Shown here piece by piece: positions 31,100 through 41,540 of a stretch of 64,000 bases of DNA. The translations under genes were made by a program, and so were the position numbers. The stretch is from NCBI RefSeq assembly GCF_030012985.1, contig NZ_CP120233.1, forward strand, positions 3,467,001-3,531,000. Reading direction: 5' to 3'. The notes below the pieces were generated by a model. It worked only from the letters and a program-made list of their open reading frames with translations, did no database searches and was not told the DNA's origin. This DNA is from Microbulbifer sp. VAAF005 (GTDB taxonomy: Bacteria > Pseudomonadota > Gammaproteobacteria > Pseudomonadales > Cellvibrionaceae). The number at the start of each line of letters is the position of its first letter. The first letter of the stretch is position 1.

Positions 31100-33919
31100 T
31101 TAGTTTTGTGGGATGCTTGTTAGATTATCTCCTGATTCAAGTTCAGAAATAGATCCTAAATTAAGACTAATCAGTTTTTCCTTAATTTTGCTTTTATCGC
31201 CTACAATAACCCAAGTAAATTGATTGGTTTTTAGAGTTTTCCTAGACAGAGTATGAATTAAAGCAAGATCAATATCGCGAATTTGCTGTGTATAAGTCTC
31301 CATATAGGTAAGTGGCCGGTCATAGGCTACTATATCTGCAATAGCACTTGAGACTGATCCAATAGTCTCGAAGCGGCCAGGCAGCTCATTAATTCGTTTA
31401 TCTTTTATCTTTTGTAGTTCCTCTTCCTTTGCTGGGGAATTTCCTATATAGGCCTGTAGTTCATTATATAGCTCTTGTAAAGATTCACTGGTTTTGTCTG
31501 TTTGAACCGGTGCGTATACCAATAGAGGCTGCTGCCCTTTGGCTCCTGTTAGGAAAGAGTATGCTCCGTAGGCCCAATGCTTATCTTCTCTCAGGTTCAT
31601 ATTAATTCGTGCGGTGAAAGTGCCTCCAAAGATATCATTCATCATATGAAGGGCTTCACGCTGTGGAATCATTTCAGATGGTGCCAGTAGACCACCAATG
31701 ATGATGCTTTGTTCGGCTCCTGGTTTATCAATTAAGTAAATATTAGTTTTTTCAGGATGTGAGACCTGTTCAAGTTGCTTGGAGGGCAAGGGCTTTTCAG
31801 GTGCTACCCAGTCTGCAAAGTGTTGCTCAAGTTTTTGTTTCAGCTCATCGAGACTAATGTCACCAACGGCAATTAGCGTGGCATTATCTGGACGCATCCA
31901 GGTCTGATGAAAACTAACAATATCTTCGCGAGTCAAAGATTGAATGGAATTTTCAGTTCCTGAGCCTGTTAGTGGTACGCCATACGCATGGTCTTTACCG
32001 TAAAGTAGCGGTGGTAATTTTCGTAGGGCTATTTGTGCTGGTTGAGTTTTTTCCTGTTGAATACCTGCAATCCATCGGCTCCGCTTACGTTCAATTTCCT
32101 CTGTGACGAAAGCTGGCTGCATCACGATATCGGCAAATAAAGATATGGAGTCATCAATATTGCCTTTCAGTGCATTGAGACTAACTGTTGAAGTATCAAT
32201 AGTTGAATTTGCGCTGATGCGCGCACCTAGTAATTCTTCTTTGGCACTTATCTCAAGAGCACTTAAGCTTGAAGTACCTTCCTTGAGCATGGACATGGCG
32301 TAACTGGATGTACCCAGGATATTCCCCTGGTCAGCGGCATACCCGGCATCAAACTGCAATTGGACATCGACGACTGGTACAGCATGGCGTTGAGCCAGTA
32401 TGACCTTTAAACCATTGGATAGCTCTGTAGTTTGTAATTCGGGGAATGGGACACTGGGAAACTCTCCTGTATCCGGCAATTTGGATCTATCTGCATCAGC
32501 TTTAGAAGTGGAGTATTTAGGGAAAGGGTGTACCTCCAGATTGTAATCGCCGCTGGAAAGCCACTTCTGAGCGGCAGCTTTAACATGCTCAGGGCTTATA
32601 CCCTGCATTTCAGTAAGTGCATCCAGATAGGAGCTGGGGTTGCCCCTATAGAGTTCACCACGAGCAAGAATTACTCCTTTTCCACTCCATCCGCCCACCT
32701 GCTCTAAGTTACGGGCATGAGATGCATAGACTTTCATATTGACTCTTGCCAACTCCTCTCTTGTTGGCCCCTCCTCAAGAAAACGCTTTAACTCCTCATC
32801 GATAGCGTTTTCTACGGTAGTCAGCTCTATGCCTGGCTTTATATCGGCAACAATAGGAAATATAGAGGAGAGTTCAAATTCATGTAGTCCAATATCTACT
32901 TTAGTGGCAATTTGGTCTTGGTAAACTAGGCGCTGGTAGAGACGGGAATTTTTGCCCTCACCCAAAACAGCTGCCGCCAGAGCAATAGCTCCAGCATCCT
33001 CATGAGTTAGGTTTGGAGTATTCCAGACTTTATACAGGCGTGATTGTGCGACGCGGTCGAACATTTGCTCGCGGCTGGATTGTTCTCGTTTAGCTATCCA
33101 TGCTTTCTTTTTAATTAAGGGTGGGCCAGGATGAATGTCCGCAAAATATTGAGTGGCCTTTGCCCTTGCTGTCTCTACATTTATATCTCCGGCAAGTACT
33201 AATACTGTGTTGGCGGCACCATAATATTGTTTAAACCACTCGTGGACATCCTCAAGTGAGGCTGCATTCAGATCTTCCATTGAGCCGATCGTAGTCCAGG
33301 AGTAGGGGTGGCCGGCCGGGTAAATGGCCTTTTGCATACGCTCCCATACTTTGCCATAGGGTTGGTTTTGACCCTGGCGTTTCTCATTTTGGACTACACC
33401 ACGCTGTTCATCGAGTTTCTCTTGGGTAATGGCACCGAGTAGATGTCCCATGCGATCGGATTCCATCCATAGGGCCATATCCAATGCATTCGTGGGCACG
33501 GTTTCAAAATAGTTTGTTCTATCTAACCAAGTGGTGCCGTTCATACCGGTAGCACCAGCTAATTCAAATGGTTTGAAAAATTCGTCATTGTAGTTTTCTG
33601 AACCATTGAACATCAGATGTTCAAATAAGTGTGCAAATCCAGTCCTGCCGGGTTTTTCGTCTTTTGAACCGACGTGATACCAGACTCCGATAGAGACAAT
33701 AGGCGCTTTGCGGTCTTCATGCACGATTACGCGCAACCCATTAGGTAGTGTGAATTTTTCGTATTTTATTTCCAGTGACGGAAGCTTGTTTTCCGAGGTT
33801 GAAACTGAAGTAGGATTTGTCGTTATTTCGGAGTTCTTATGACTCTTGGGGGCTTCGCTACATGCACTTATCGCAACAGCTAGCGCCAAAGGAAGGCTGT
33901 ACTTTCGTACCGTTTTCAT
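31100..33919 (-). CDS. M16-family zinc metalloprotease lipoprotein
   Basis: 939 residues from ATG 33919, with AAGGAA upstream; a longer frame to 34057 adds a Lys/Ile-rich stretch with no signal. The lipobox is I-S-A-C (Cys20). Two tandem M16 halves are present. The first has the inverted zinc motif H97-L-F-E-H101 within GRTGFAHLFEHLMFNGSENYNDEFF and the distal Glu region (DEQRGVVQNEKRQG). The second half (ELSNGLKVILAQRHAVPVVDVQLQFDAGYAAD) lacks HxxEH and is the expected inactive partner domain. A pitrilysin-like peptide-degrading clam, anchored in the envelope. Confidence 0.93.
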   Translation of the reverse strand: MKTVRKYSLPLALAVAISACSEAPKSHKNSEITTNPTSVSTSENKLPSLEIKYEKFTLPNGLRVIVHEDRKAPIVSIGVWYHVGSKDEKPGRTGFAHLFEHLMFNGSENYNDEFFKPFELAGATGMNGTTWLDRTNYFETVPTNALDMALWMESDRMGHLLGAITQEKLDEQRGVVQNEKRQGQNQPYGKVWERMQKAIYPAGHPYSWTTIGSMEDLNAASLEDVHEWFKQYYGAANTVLVLAGDINVETARAKATQYFADIHPGPPLIKKKAWIAKREQSSREQMFDRVAQSRLYKVWNTPNLTHEDAGAIALAAAVLGEGKNSRLYQRLVYQDQIATKVDIGLHEFELSSIFPIVADIKPGIELTTVENAIDEELKRFLEEGPTREELARVNMKVYASHARNLEQVGGWSGKGVILARGELYRGNPSSYLDALTEMQGISPEHVKAAAQKWLSSGDYNLEVHPFPKYSTSKADADRSKLPDTGEFPSVPFPELQTTELSNGLKVILAQRHAVPVVDVQLQFDAGYAADQGNILGTSSYAMSMLKEGTSSLSALEISAKEELLGARISANSTIDTSTVSLNALKGNIDDSISLFADIVMQPAFVTEEIERKRSRWIAGIQQEKTQPAQIALRKLPPLLYGKDHAYGVPLTGSGTENSIQSLTREDIVSFHQTWMRPDNATLIAVGDISLDELKQKLEQHFADWVAPEKPLPSKQLEQVSHPEKTNIYLIDKPGAEQSIIIGGLLAPSEMIPQREALHMMNDIFGGTFTARINMNLREDKHWAYGAYSFLTGAKGQQPLLVYAPVQTDKTSESLQELYNELQAYIGNSPAKEEELQKIKDKRINELPGRFETIGSVSSAIADIVAYDRPLTYMETYTQQIRDIDLALIHTLSRKTLKTNQFTWVIVGDKSKIKEKLISLNLGSISELESGDNLTSIPQN

Positions 33920-34158
33920 TATTATTTCCTTGTTATTGATTCCTATAAATTTAGTTTTACTTTTTATAGTTATTTTCGGATTTTTAGAATAGCTATAGGC
34001 ATTTTTTATAGTGAATTGAATCTTGATAGGATAGAACCCCGTACCGGCACTAGTCACAAAGTATGCTTTTGTGCATTGAAACTATCGGAAATCCGATCGT
34101 GAAAGGCCGGTTTGGGGTTTAGAGATTAAAAGCTATCTTTTTCTTTGAATCGCAAGAG

Positions 34159-34557
34159 TCAGTAGGCTTTACGGATGATTTCAATACCTGGCAGGATTGC
34201 CCGATGCCAGGAGGCTTCAATTTCTGGTGAGTACTCCTCGTCGTGTTGTCTAATTGTGGCGAGCAGTGCGTCGAGCCAGAGGCGATACCATTCCGGGCGA
34301 ATATTATAGCCATTACGATCGTGACTTTTCCCTAGGGCGCGCAGTTTGGTGTCCGGCATGCCGCGCGAATAAAGTACCAGTTGCATAATGCCATTACGTA
34401 AAAGGTGACGCTGGGCTTTCATATCTGTATTGGCAAAGAGCTGACGGATGTCTGTAGAACTTCCCATAAAGCGATCATAAAAATCTACAAAAAACTTTTC
34501 TTTATTGCAGCAGCGTCCATAGCTTTGAAAAACGATATCACTATCCGTTGGTTGCAT
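34159..34557 (-). CDS. Globin-family protein
   Basis: 132 residues. Globin-like helices, with FFVDFYDRFMGSSTDIRQLFANTDMKAQRHLLRNGIMQLVLYSRG and the proximal-His segment LRALGKSHDRNGYNIRPEWYRLWLDALLATI, where the His in K-S-H would be the haem ligand (F8). Single-domain bacterial globins bind O2 or NO. It stands alone with no reductase domain. The start ATG at 34557 has GAGG upstream. Confidence 0.85.
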   Translation of the reverse strand: MQPTDSDIVFQSYGRCCNKEKFFVDFYDRFMGSSTDIRQLFANTDMKAQRHLLRNGIMQLVLYSRGMPDTKLRALGKSHDRNGYNIRPEWYRLWLDALLATIRQHDEEYSPEIEASWHRAILPGIEIIRKAY

Positions 34558-35141
34558 CGTTTTGTTTACCTCTTAAGTTGGCCATCCCAAGTTCTACTTT
34601 TAAATGGCCTCTGTAATTAATGTGCGTTTTGGAAGGGGGCGGCGATTCTAGCGATCGAACTCGAAAGCGGGAAGTACAATTTGGCTATGCCTGCTAGGTA
34701 TCTGGCGCAATTAAGCAGTAATTCTCAGAGCGGGAATGAAAAATTTACTGTGGAACCCTGATTTCCAGTGAGCTTTATTTCAATTACCTGGTATCAATTG
34801 AGACTTGTATTGCAATTACATGGCCTCTTATTTAGCTGCTTAAATGGCTTGGGTAGCCCTTTGGAAGTGGTGGGATTGATTTTGAAAGCATGATCATTAG
34901 TTGGCGTTAGGTGTCAGTCCTGCATGAAGTAACTACTTGCTAACCCTCTGAGCGAACAGTTATCAACTAAGGTCGCTTTTGGCTTGATGACCCCTAAGAC
35001 AGTAACAACTGCGCTAATAATTCGCAGATTGACTGTTATAACAACGTATTCCCCTGTTTTTAATATCGGCATCAACAGGCTCCTGTTGATATAATCGCCG
35101 CCCACATTTTTCAGTTAATCGAAGTAGAAGAGGATTGGCGA
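34558..35141. other. Intergenic region ahead of pgk
   Basis: 584 bp, no supported gene. Short frames here lack ribosome sites or similarity. The last 75 bp hold the pgk promoter and palindrome. Confidence 0.6.
35071..35095 (+). promoter_or_regulatory. Candidate pgk promoter overlapped by an inverted repeat
   Basis: ATCAACAGG (35071-35079) and CCTGTTGAT (35082-35090) form a perfect 9-bp inverted repeat. It overlaps a consensus -10 box, TATAAT (35090-35095), 47 bp upstream of ATG 35142. No good -35 is seen at 17 bp, which would fit an activated or operator-controlled promoter. Confidence 0.55.
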
Positions 35142-36305
35142 ATGGCGGTCAAACTGATGGCAGATCTCGATCTTGCTGGTAAGCGCTTACTTATCCGTGA
35201 GGACTTGAATGTACCGGTTAAGGACGGTTGTGTAACTTCCGATGCACGTATTCGTGCGGCACTACCGACGATAAAAGCCGCCATTGAAGCCGGGGCTAAA
35301 GTGCTGTTGATGTCTCATCTGGGGCGCCCCACAGAGGGTGAGTACGCAGAAGAATTCTCCCTGGCCCCAGTAGCTGCACACCTGGGTGAGCTGTTGGGCC
35401 GTGATGTGGCGCTGGTCAAAGAGTGGCGCGATGGCGTTGAGTTGGCCGATGGGGAAGTTGCCCTGCTGGAAAATGTACGGTTTAACAGCGGTGAAAAGAA
35501 GGACGATGAGTCCCTGGCAAAGGCCTATGCCCAGTTGTGCGATATCTTCGTGATGGATGCCTTTGGTACTGCCCACCGGGCCCAGGCTTCCACCCATGGT
35601 GTGGCTAAATTTGCACCGGTTGCTTGTGCCGGTCCTCTGTTGGCTGCTGAGCTGGACGCATTGGAGAAAGCCCTGGCTGAACCGGCGCGCCCGCTGGTTG
35701 CTATTGTTGGTGGTTCCAAGGTTTCTACAAAATTGACGGTACTCGAAAGCCTGGCTGACAAAGTCGATCAGCTGATTGTTGGTGGTGGTATTGCCAATAC
35801 CTTCCTGGCAGCCAGCGGCAAGCCAGTGGGCAAGTCCCTTTGCGAGCACGATCTGGTAGATACCGCCAAGGCCCTGATGCAGAAGTGTGATATCCCTGTG
35901 CCTACCGATGTAGTCACAGGCAAAGAGTTCAGTGAATCCGCCGCAGCGGAAACCAAAAGTGCCGATGCTGTGGTTGAAGACGATATGATCTTTGATATCG
36001 GCCCGAAATCCTCCGAGCAACTGGAAGATATTCTCAGCAGTGCGAAAACCATTATCTGGAATGGTCCTGTAGGTGTGTTTGAATTTGACCAGTTTGGTGG
36101 CGGTACCGAGCACCTCTCTAAAGCCATTGCCGAGAGCGCAGCGTTTTCTATAGCTGGTGGCGGCGACACCCTGGCAGCTGTGGATAAGTATGGCATTGCC
36201 GACAAGGTTTCCTATATCTCCACGGGTGGCGGTGCCTTCCTTGAATATGTTGAAGGTAAGAAGCTCCCGGCGGTCGCTATACTGGAAAGCCGCGCACAAG
36301 ACTAA
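35142..36305 (+). CDS. pgk: Phosphoglycerate kinase
   Basis: 387 residues, the normal bacterial length. It converts 1,3-bisphosphoglycerate and ADP to 3-phosphoglycerate and ATP. Signature motifs: [15 protein letters not shown] (substrate site), [41 protein letters not shown], and the nucleotide-binding [13 protein letters not shown] with [14 protein letters not shown] at the end. AGAGGA precedes the ATG. Followed by fba after 89 bp; the two glycolytic genes probably share a transcript. Confidence 0.97.
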   Translation: MAVKLMADLDLAGKRLLIREDLNVPVKDGCVTSDARIRAALPTIKAAIEAGAKVLLMSHLGRPTEGEYAEEFSLAPVAAHLGELLGRDVALVKEWRDGVELADGEVALLENVRFNSGEKKDDESLAKAYAQLCDIFVMDAFGTAHRAQASTHGVAKFAPVACAGPLLAAELDALEKALAEPARPLVAIVGGSKVSTKLTVLESLADKVDQLIVGGGIANTFLAASGKPVGKSLCEHDLVDTAKALMQKCDIPVPTDVVTGKEFSESAAAETKSADAVVEDDMIFDIGPKSSEQLEDILSSAKTIIWNGPVGVFEFDQFGGGTEHLSKAIAESAAFSIAGGGDTLAAVDKYGIADKVSYISTGGGAFLEYVEGKKLPAVAILESRAQD

Positions 36306-36394
36306 ATAACGAAAAATAAGGCCTGTCGCAATTTGCAGGCAGGTCATAAAAGCAAAAATACAAATACTACGAGTAGACGAGAAAGGAATTAATT

Positions 36395-37459
36395 ATGGCT
36401 CTTATCAGCCTGCGCCAAATGTTGGACCATGCCGCAGAGCATGGCTACGGTGTACCCGCATTTAATGTAAACAATCTAGAGCAGATGCGTGCGATTATGG
36501 AAGCGGCCAAAGAGACCGATTCTCCAGTAATCGTTCAAGCTTCTGCGGGCGCCCGCAAGTACGCCGGTGCTCCCTTCCTGCGCCACCTTATCCTGGCCGC
36601 TATTGAGGAATTCCCTGAGATCCCGGTAGTTATGCACCAGGATCACGGCACCAGCCCTGCCGTTTGCCAGCGCTCTATCCAACTGGGCTTTAGCTCAGTG
36701 ATGATGGACGGCTCCCTTGAGGAAGACGGCAAGACCCCGGCTTCTTACGAATACAACGTAGATGTCACCAAGCGCGCGGTGGATATGGCCCACGCCTGTG
36801 GTGTTTCTGTTGAAGGTGAGCTGGGCTGTCTAGGTTCCCTGGAAACCGGTATGGCGGGAGAGGAGGACGGTGTTGGCGCTGAGGGCAAGCTGTCCCACGA
36901 CCAGCTGCTGACCGATCCGGAAGAGGCCGCTGACTTCGTACAGAAGACCAAGGTGGATGCCCTGGCAATTGCCTGTGGTACCAGTCACGGTGCTTACAAG
37001 TTTACTCGTCCGCCCACCGGGGACATCCTGGCCATCGACCGTATCAAAGAGATTCACGCTCGTATTCCAGGTACCCACCTGGTAATGCACGGTTCCTCTT
37101 CTGTACCCCAGGAGTGGCTGGCTGTAATCAATGAGTTTGGTGGTGAGATCCCGGAAACCTACGGCGTTCCTGTTGAGCAGATATGTGAAGGTATCAAGTA
37201 CGGTGTGCGCAAGGTCAATATCGATACCGACCTGCGCTTGGCCTCGACTGGTGCCACACGTCGCTTCCTGGCTCAGAACCCATCTGAGTTTGACCCGCGT
37301 AAGTTCTACAAAGCCGCTATGCAAGCGATGAAGGAAATCTGTATCGCTCGTTATGAGGCATTTGGCACTGCTGGTAATGCCAGCAAGATTCGCCCTGTTA
37401 GCCTCGATGTTATGAGCGAACGCTACGCTGCCGGTGAGCTGGAGCCGCAAATCAAGTAA
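36395..37459 (+). CDS. fba: Fructose-bisphosphate aldolase, class II
   Basis: 354 residues, Calvin-cycle-subtype length and motifs. Zinc ligands lie in [13 protein letters not shown], and [23 protein letters not shown] carries the conserved Glu/Gly loop. [14 protein letters not shown] and [13 protein letters not shown] follow. [14 protein letters not shown] binds the phosphate. Cleaves fructose-1,6-bisphosphate to DHAP and G3P. GAAAGGA upstream of ATG 36395; an intrinsic terminator follows the gene. Confidence 0.97.
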   Translation: MALISLRQMLDHAAEHGYGVPAFNVNNLEQMRAIMEAAKETDSPVIVQASAGARKYAGAPFLRHLILAAIEEFPEIPVVMHQDHGTSPAVCQRSIQLGFSSVMMDGSLEEDGKTPASYEYNVDVTKRAVDMAHACGVSVEGELGCLGSLETGMAGEEDGVGAEGKLSHDQLLTDPEEAADFVQKTKVDALAIACGTSHGAYKFTRPPTGDILAIDRIKEIHARIPGTHLVMHGSSSVPQEWLAVINEFGGEIPETYGVPVEQICEGIKYGVRKVNIDTDLRLASTGATRRFLAQNPSEFDPRKFYKAAMQAMKEICIARYEAFGTAGNASKIRPVSLDVMSERYAAGELEPQIK

Positions 37460-37480
37460 CAGTCTTCCACTGTTGCGAAG

Positions 37481-37505
37481 AGGTGGGCTCTATGCCCACC
37501 TTTTT
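37481..37505 (+). terminator. Intrinsic terminator after fba
   Basis: GGTGGGC-TCTAT-GCCCACC followed by T5 then CT4. Confidence 0.88.
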
Positions 37506-37573
37506 CTTTTCAGGTTGTCTTTCCCGCTACGATATCACTACCCCTATCGCCAAAATGCAGTACCATTGCACTA

Positions 37574-38557
37574 ATGGATACTTTGCAAGACCTCAGCACC
37601 TACGATAATAGTCCGGTAATAAAGCGCCCGGACTACTCTGCATTGCGTCAGAAGTTGCCTGAACTGGATTTTGGCGCTGACGAAACCCCTCTGTGCAAAG
37701 AGCTGCGGGATTATCGTAATTTTTACGATTTGCATTTTCCACGAGCCCATAAGACCGGGGTAGGCACATTTAAAGTTGCCGGATTTGAATTGGTTTCACA
37801 GTATTGGATGGTCGAGAATCCCAAGGGCACTTTGTTTATTTGCCATGGCTATTTTGATCATACGGGTATTTATGGTCCGGCAATCCGCTTTGGCCTGGAG
37901 CGGGATCTCAATGTAGTGATTTTTGATTTCCCCGGACATGGTTTATCCAGTGGTGAGCGTGTAGCTATCCATACTTTCCTGCAATACCGCCAGGCGTTTG
38001 ATGGACTGTTGGAAATTGCGCGAAATAAGTTGCCCGGGCCCTGGCATGCAATGGGCCAGAGCACCGGTGGCGCTGCACTACTGGCCCATCTGCAATACAG
38101 CCGCTGGCAGCCTCTGGATAAGGTCTTTTTGTTGGCTCCCTTGGTAAGGCCGTCAAACTGGGCCTGGCTAAATCGCTGGAAATATTATGTGGGCCGCCTG
38201 TTTATCCGCGAACCCGGCCGGGCCTTTACGATTAATACCCACGATGTGGAGTTTTCTCGACGTCAGGCACTCAGGGACCCCCTTCAATCTCAATCAATCT
38301 CTATGAGCTGGCTCAGGGCGATGGTGGATTGGTTGCAGACATTTCCCCGCACGGCACGCAACCCACGCCCGATCCTTTTGGTACAGGGAACGGATGATAA
38401 AACCGTTGATTGGCGTTATGGCCTTCATGCTGTTCGGAATCGTTTTCCCAATTGCCATCGGGTATTGATACGCGGCGCTCGGCACCAGATGATTAACGAA
38501 ACCCAACCTTATCGCCATCAAATATTAGCGGCGATGGATGAGTGGTTAACCAAATAG
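37574..38557 (+). CDS. Lysophospholipase-like alpha/beta hydrolase (S33-type)
   Basis: 327 residues, no signal peptide. PldB/monoglyceride-lipase-like layout: LFICHGYFDHTGIYGPAIRFGLERDLNVVIFDFPGHGLSSGER, nucleophile AMGQSTGGAALL (Ser), acid VQGTDDKTVDW (Asp) and base GARHQMINE (His). Hydrolysis of lysophospholipids or monoacylglycerols is likely. Separate transcript from fba, judging by the terminator. Confidence 0.87.
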   Translation: MDTLQDLSTYDNSPVIKRPDYSALRQKLPELDFGADETPLCKELRDYRNFYDLHFPRAHKTGVGTFKVAGFELVSQYWMVENPKGTLFICHGYFDHTGIYGPAIRFGLERDLNVVIFDFPGHGLSSGERVAIHTFLQYRQAFDGLLEIARNKLPGPWHAMGQSTGGAALLAHLQYSRWQPLDKVFLLAPLVRPSNWAWLNRWKYYVGRLFIREPGRAFTINTHDVEFSRRQALRDPLQSQSISMSWLRAMVDWLQTFPRTARNPRPILLVQGTDDKTVDWRYGLHAVRNRFPNCHRVLIRGARHQMINETQPYRHQILAAMDEWLTK

Positions 38558-38759
38558 GCTGTGAGCGATAACTTGTAGCACTCAACTCGCAGAGTTTTGA
38601 CTTGCACTTTTCACTCGGAAAGCCTTAGGGAATCTACTTAGTGAGAAGAAATGAACACTCTGTAAATTTCCTCTTTAAGGTCGAAGACGCCATCCATGCC
38701 TTATACGGCGGTGCCCAAGCACAATATGTTCTTTCCTTCCTCTTTGGTCAAAAGCTCTA

Positions 38760-39200
38760 TTAATGCTCTTCATGAGGCCAGCGCCAAGCCAACCAAATAA
38801 TAGCTAATTTGAGCATAATTTCGATAAACCCTAGATAAAAGTAGAAATACCAGGAGGATATTAAAAATGTTGCAAATAAGAAAATAATGAAAGCTGAGGA
38901 TGTGACAATATTGATCCAGCGAGAGATAGATGGTTTAAGTAATAAAGTTAGGGCAACCATAATACAGGGGAGTGACACAATGATTGATACAGCAAGTAGT
39001 GACTCTTGTGTGACCGCTCCAAATGGCCCGAATCCCTCAATTATTCTATCTATTTTCCCAGTCCTAAATAGCCCAAAGAAATCCCCATAGATGTAAAGTA
39101 GCACTACTGAAGCCCATAGCCCGGCTATTTTAATCCTAACATCTATATGGTTGTCCGTGAGCTTGGCTGATGTGCTCTTTAAATTGTCTTTATCGTTCAT
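38760..39200 (-). CDS. DUF6326-like small membrane protein
   Basis: 146 residues with four membrane helices (about 27-45, 66-85, 96-114 and 119-139). The start NHIDVRIKIAGLWASVVLLYIYGDFFGLF resembles DUF6326 (DVRIKLSxLW...YIYxD pattern). Function unknown. Its ATG overlaps the stop of the DUF4386-like gene (ATGA), so they are translationally coupled. Confidence 0.75.
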   Translation of the reverse strand: MNDKDNLKSTSAKLTDNHIDVRIKIAGLWASVVLLYIYGDFFGLFRTGKIDRIIEGFGPFGAVTQESLLAVSIIVSLPCIMVALTLLLKPSISRWINIVTSSAFIIFLFATFLISSWYFYFYLGFIEIMLKLAIIWLAWRWPHEEH

Positions 39201-39928
39201 GACATTCCCTCGATCTTGATGGTAGATAACTTTTGATTTGATACAGTAATAGTTGGTGGAGTTCTAATGCCCATAATTAGCAACCATAGACAGGTTCCGA
39301 TCTCCCCTAGAGAGGCGGGTACTCTAATAAAAGCCGGGATTTGATATTCAGGGAAAAGTAAATTTGCGCAGAACCTTACTAAATAGCTAAGGCCTCCTGC
39401 CATTAACATTATGCCCAGTATTTTGGGTAGTAAGTTTGATTTGTAGACCAGGTATCCGAAAGGAAATAGCCATAAACCCCAGAGAATATGGATGATTTGG
39501 ATTCCGTTGCTATACGATTTTAATAACAATAATACCTGAGTAAAAATTTGTTCTTTTTCAAAAGTTAGGAGATATTCTGCTCCGCTAAGAAGTGTGAGAG
39601 CGTCAACTTTGTTAACTATATTGAGTAGAGTAAATGGAATACTGGTGAGGGCCAAAACAACCATTAATGACGCACATCCCCTATTTACAGGTGCAAATGT
39701 GCGATATAACGCTAGTGGCAGTATTGAAAATAGTATATAAAGAAGTATCCCGCCTAAAATTCCTAATCTATATAGAAATTCATATTCCAGGATGTTTTGT
39801 GCTGTTAATGGTGCGCTTTCCCATATTATGGGAATTTGCGAAGGCACGTATACTAAAGAAAATATTCCCAACAAGATGGTAAGTAAATAAATAAGCCCAG
39901 AAAGTCTGGCATATTCTTTTTGAGTCAT
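39197..39928 (-). CDS. DUF4386-like membrane protein
   Basis: 243 residues from ATG 39928, with AAGGA upstream. Six or seven membrane helices. Pattern as in DUF4386: YARLSGLIYLLTILLGIFSLVYVPSQI at the start, then AVNRG-type loop, GIQIIHILWGLWLFPFGYLVYKSNLLPKILGIMLMAGGLSYLV. Function unknown. Heads a two-gene operon with the DUF6326-like gene; DUF4386 and DUF6326 genes are both small multi-helix proteins that may act together. Confidence 0.8.
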   Translation of the reverse strand: MTQKEYARLSGLIYLLTILLGIFSLVYVPSQIPIIWESAPLTAQNILEYEFLYRLGILGGILLYILFSILPLALYRTFAPVNRGCASLMVVLALTSIPFTLLNIVNKVDALTLLSGAEYLLTFEKEQIFTQVLLLLKSYSNGIQIIHILWGLWLFPFGYLVYKSNLLPKILGIMLMAGGLSYLVRFCANLLFPEYQIPAFIRVPASLGEIGTCLWLLIMGIRTPPTITVSNQKLSTIKIEGMS

Positions 39929-40368
39929 TTTATGTCCTTGTAAAATCAAATTGACAGATAGAGAGCCAAAAGTTGGTTAGGTCCTAGTCGCGGTAGCTAT
40001 ATAAAGGGTGCTACGGTGAACTTCCAACCACGGTAATCAGCTAGAATTTCATAAGAAGAATATGGTCAGCAAAGACGTACTTATGGTGTTGTTCCGTTGT
40101 GAATAGAGCTAAAGCTTCTGTATCTCTCGCGGTACTACGACTATTGGGTGTGGGGTACTAGCTATTGACGCCATGGTGGTCTCTTTAGAGTCACTGTATG
40201 CAAAGAAACCTATTGGAATATTGAGTTGTGCGCTACCCAGCTAGGCATGGGCTGCGGAAAGCGTGGTTTGAAGTGCGGAATAGTGAGATAAGTGATTTGG
40301 GATGGTATGGCCATCCAGAAGATTTGTGAGCCGCCAACTGTATGCGGCTCACACTGTTTAGCCTGCTG
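39929..40368. other. Intergenic stretch with no supported gene
   Basis: About 440 bp between the DUF4386-like gene start and the restored end of the MBL-fold gene. No coding frame, RNA gene or strong hairpin recognised. Confidence 0.5.
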
Positions 40369-41540
40369 TTAATCGGGTTGTTGACTGGCTTTCTTGGATT
40401 CGGAGGGACTCGGTGTGGAGGCTGGCTTCTTGCGGGGTTTATCACTTTTCTCCGAAGTCTGTTTTGCACTTGTGGGAACTCTGTTAGTAGGGTATTCAAC
40501 CTTACAGGTACCCTGTCCATTGTCCGATAGCACAATTTCATCCAGGTCATCCATTACCCGAATTGGGCCCGAATAGAATTTACGCATTCCCTTAATAAAG
40601 CCGATCTTGTCAGCTTCAGTAACGGGGGTGGTATTAGGTGTGTTAAGGCAACCGATTTTACTCCCGCTTTGGTTGCCATCTTGGCAATGTCCAGAGTATT
40701 GGAATGGTAGTGGATAATTTGATTTGCCTTCTCATATCGCAAACGAGCGCGACGGTTATCCCCGGTTTGCTTCAGCTTGCTGATGTATTGGGCATAGCTG
40801 AGAGCCTCAGAAATCAGTAGATCGGCATCCCGTTCAATTGGCTCTAGCGCATCGAAAACATGGGTATCACCAGTAATGATGACTTTACAGGGGCCAAAAC
40901 GTATCTCGTAACCAAATGCGGGAAAAACCGGTTCGTGATGTACGGCAAACACAGAGACATAAGTATCCCTGTGGTGCCACACATCTTGTACGACCTCGCT
41001 TTGATCCCCGGCAATATTCACTAGGTGGGGAGTGGCGACCGCTAGGACTGGATCGAGAATTCCCTGCCTATTTGCCGATCGAAAAAGGATGTCCGGCCCA
41101 AAACTCTTGTTAATTCCATCCAAAATGCGATGGATGCCGTAGGGTCCGTAGACATTAATAGGCGAGTCGGCACCAACAAACCAGGACTCGTTGATCACCA
41201 TGGCCAAACCACCAAAGTGATCCGAGTGCCAGTGGGTAATAAAAATGGGGTCCAGCTGGGCGAGATTAAGGCCGAGCTGGCCAATTCTTGCTGTAGCTCC
41301 TTCGCCGGCATCGACGAGGAATAGTTTCCCACTGCTGCGAATAGCAACGCAGGCGGGATGGCGCAAGTATTGATAGGCCGGATCTGGCGTGCCAGTTCCA
41401 CAAAAGTAGATGTGCATTTTGCCATCATCTTCCACATAAGGTGGGTAACGCTTCAGAGATTCAGGCTGCTCGGCCAGGCTTGAAATGGCAAAAAATATAC
41501 CGAGGAAAAGAGAAGCAAAACTATTAACTACCAGTCGCAT
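40369..41540 (-). CDS. Exported MBL-fold metallohydrolase, frameshifted near the C-terminus
   Basis: Starts at ATG 41540 with a signal peptide (MRLVVNSFASLFLGIFFAISSLA). Zinc-binding motifs of the metallo-beta-lactamase fold are present: FLVDAGEGATARIG, THWHSDHFGG (HxHxDH), VIITGDTHVFDAL (Asp), and a terminal ALTHLIPPP (His). As read, the frame stops at 40554. Adding one base in the G5 run at 40624-40628 continues as IPPPVTEADKIGFIKGMRKF and YSGPIRVMDDLDEIVL, then a Pro/Ser/Lys-rich tail to 40369. Related to the RNase Z/arylsulfatase-like branch of exported MBL proteins; substrate unknown. The span is one base short of a full frame, consistent with a single-base loss. Confidence 0.85.

Noticed and set aside
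34914..35105. 63-codon minus-strand frame upstream of pgk
   Set aside because: No ribosome site or similarity, and it overlaps the pgk promoter.
35262..36347. Long open frame (361 codons) on the minus strand
   Set aside because: It is the antisense shadow of pgk. The sense protein has all kinase motifs, and the antisense product resembles nothing.
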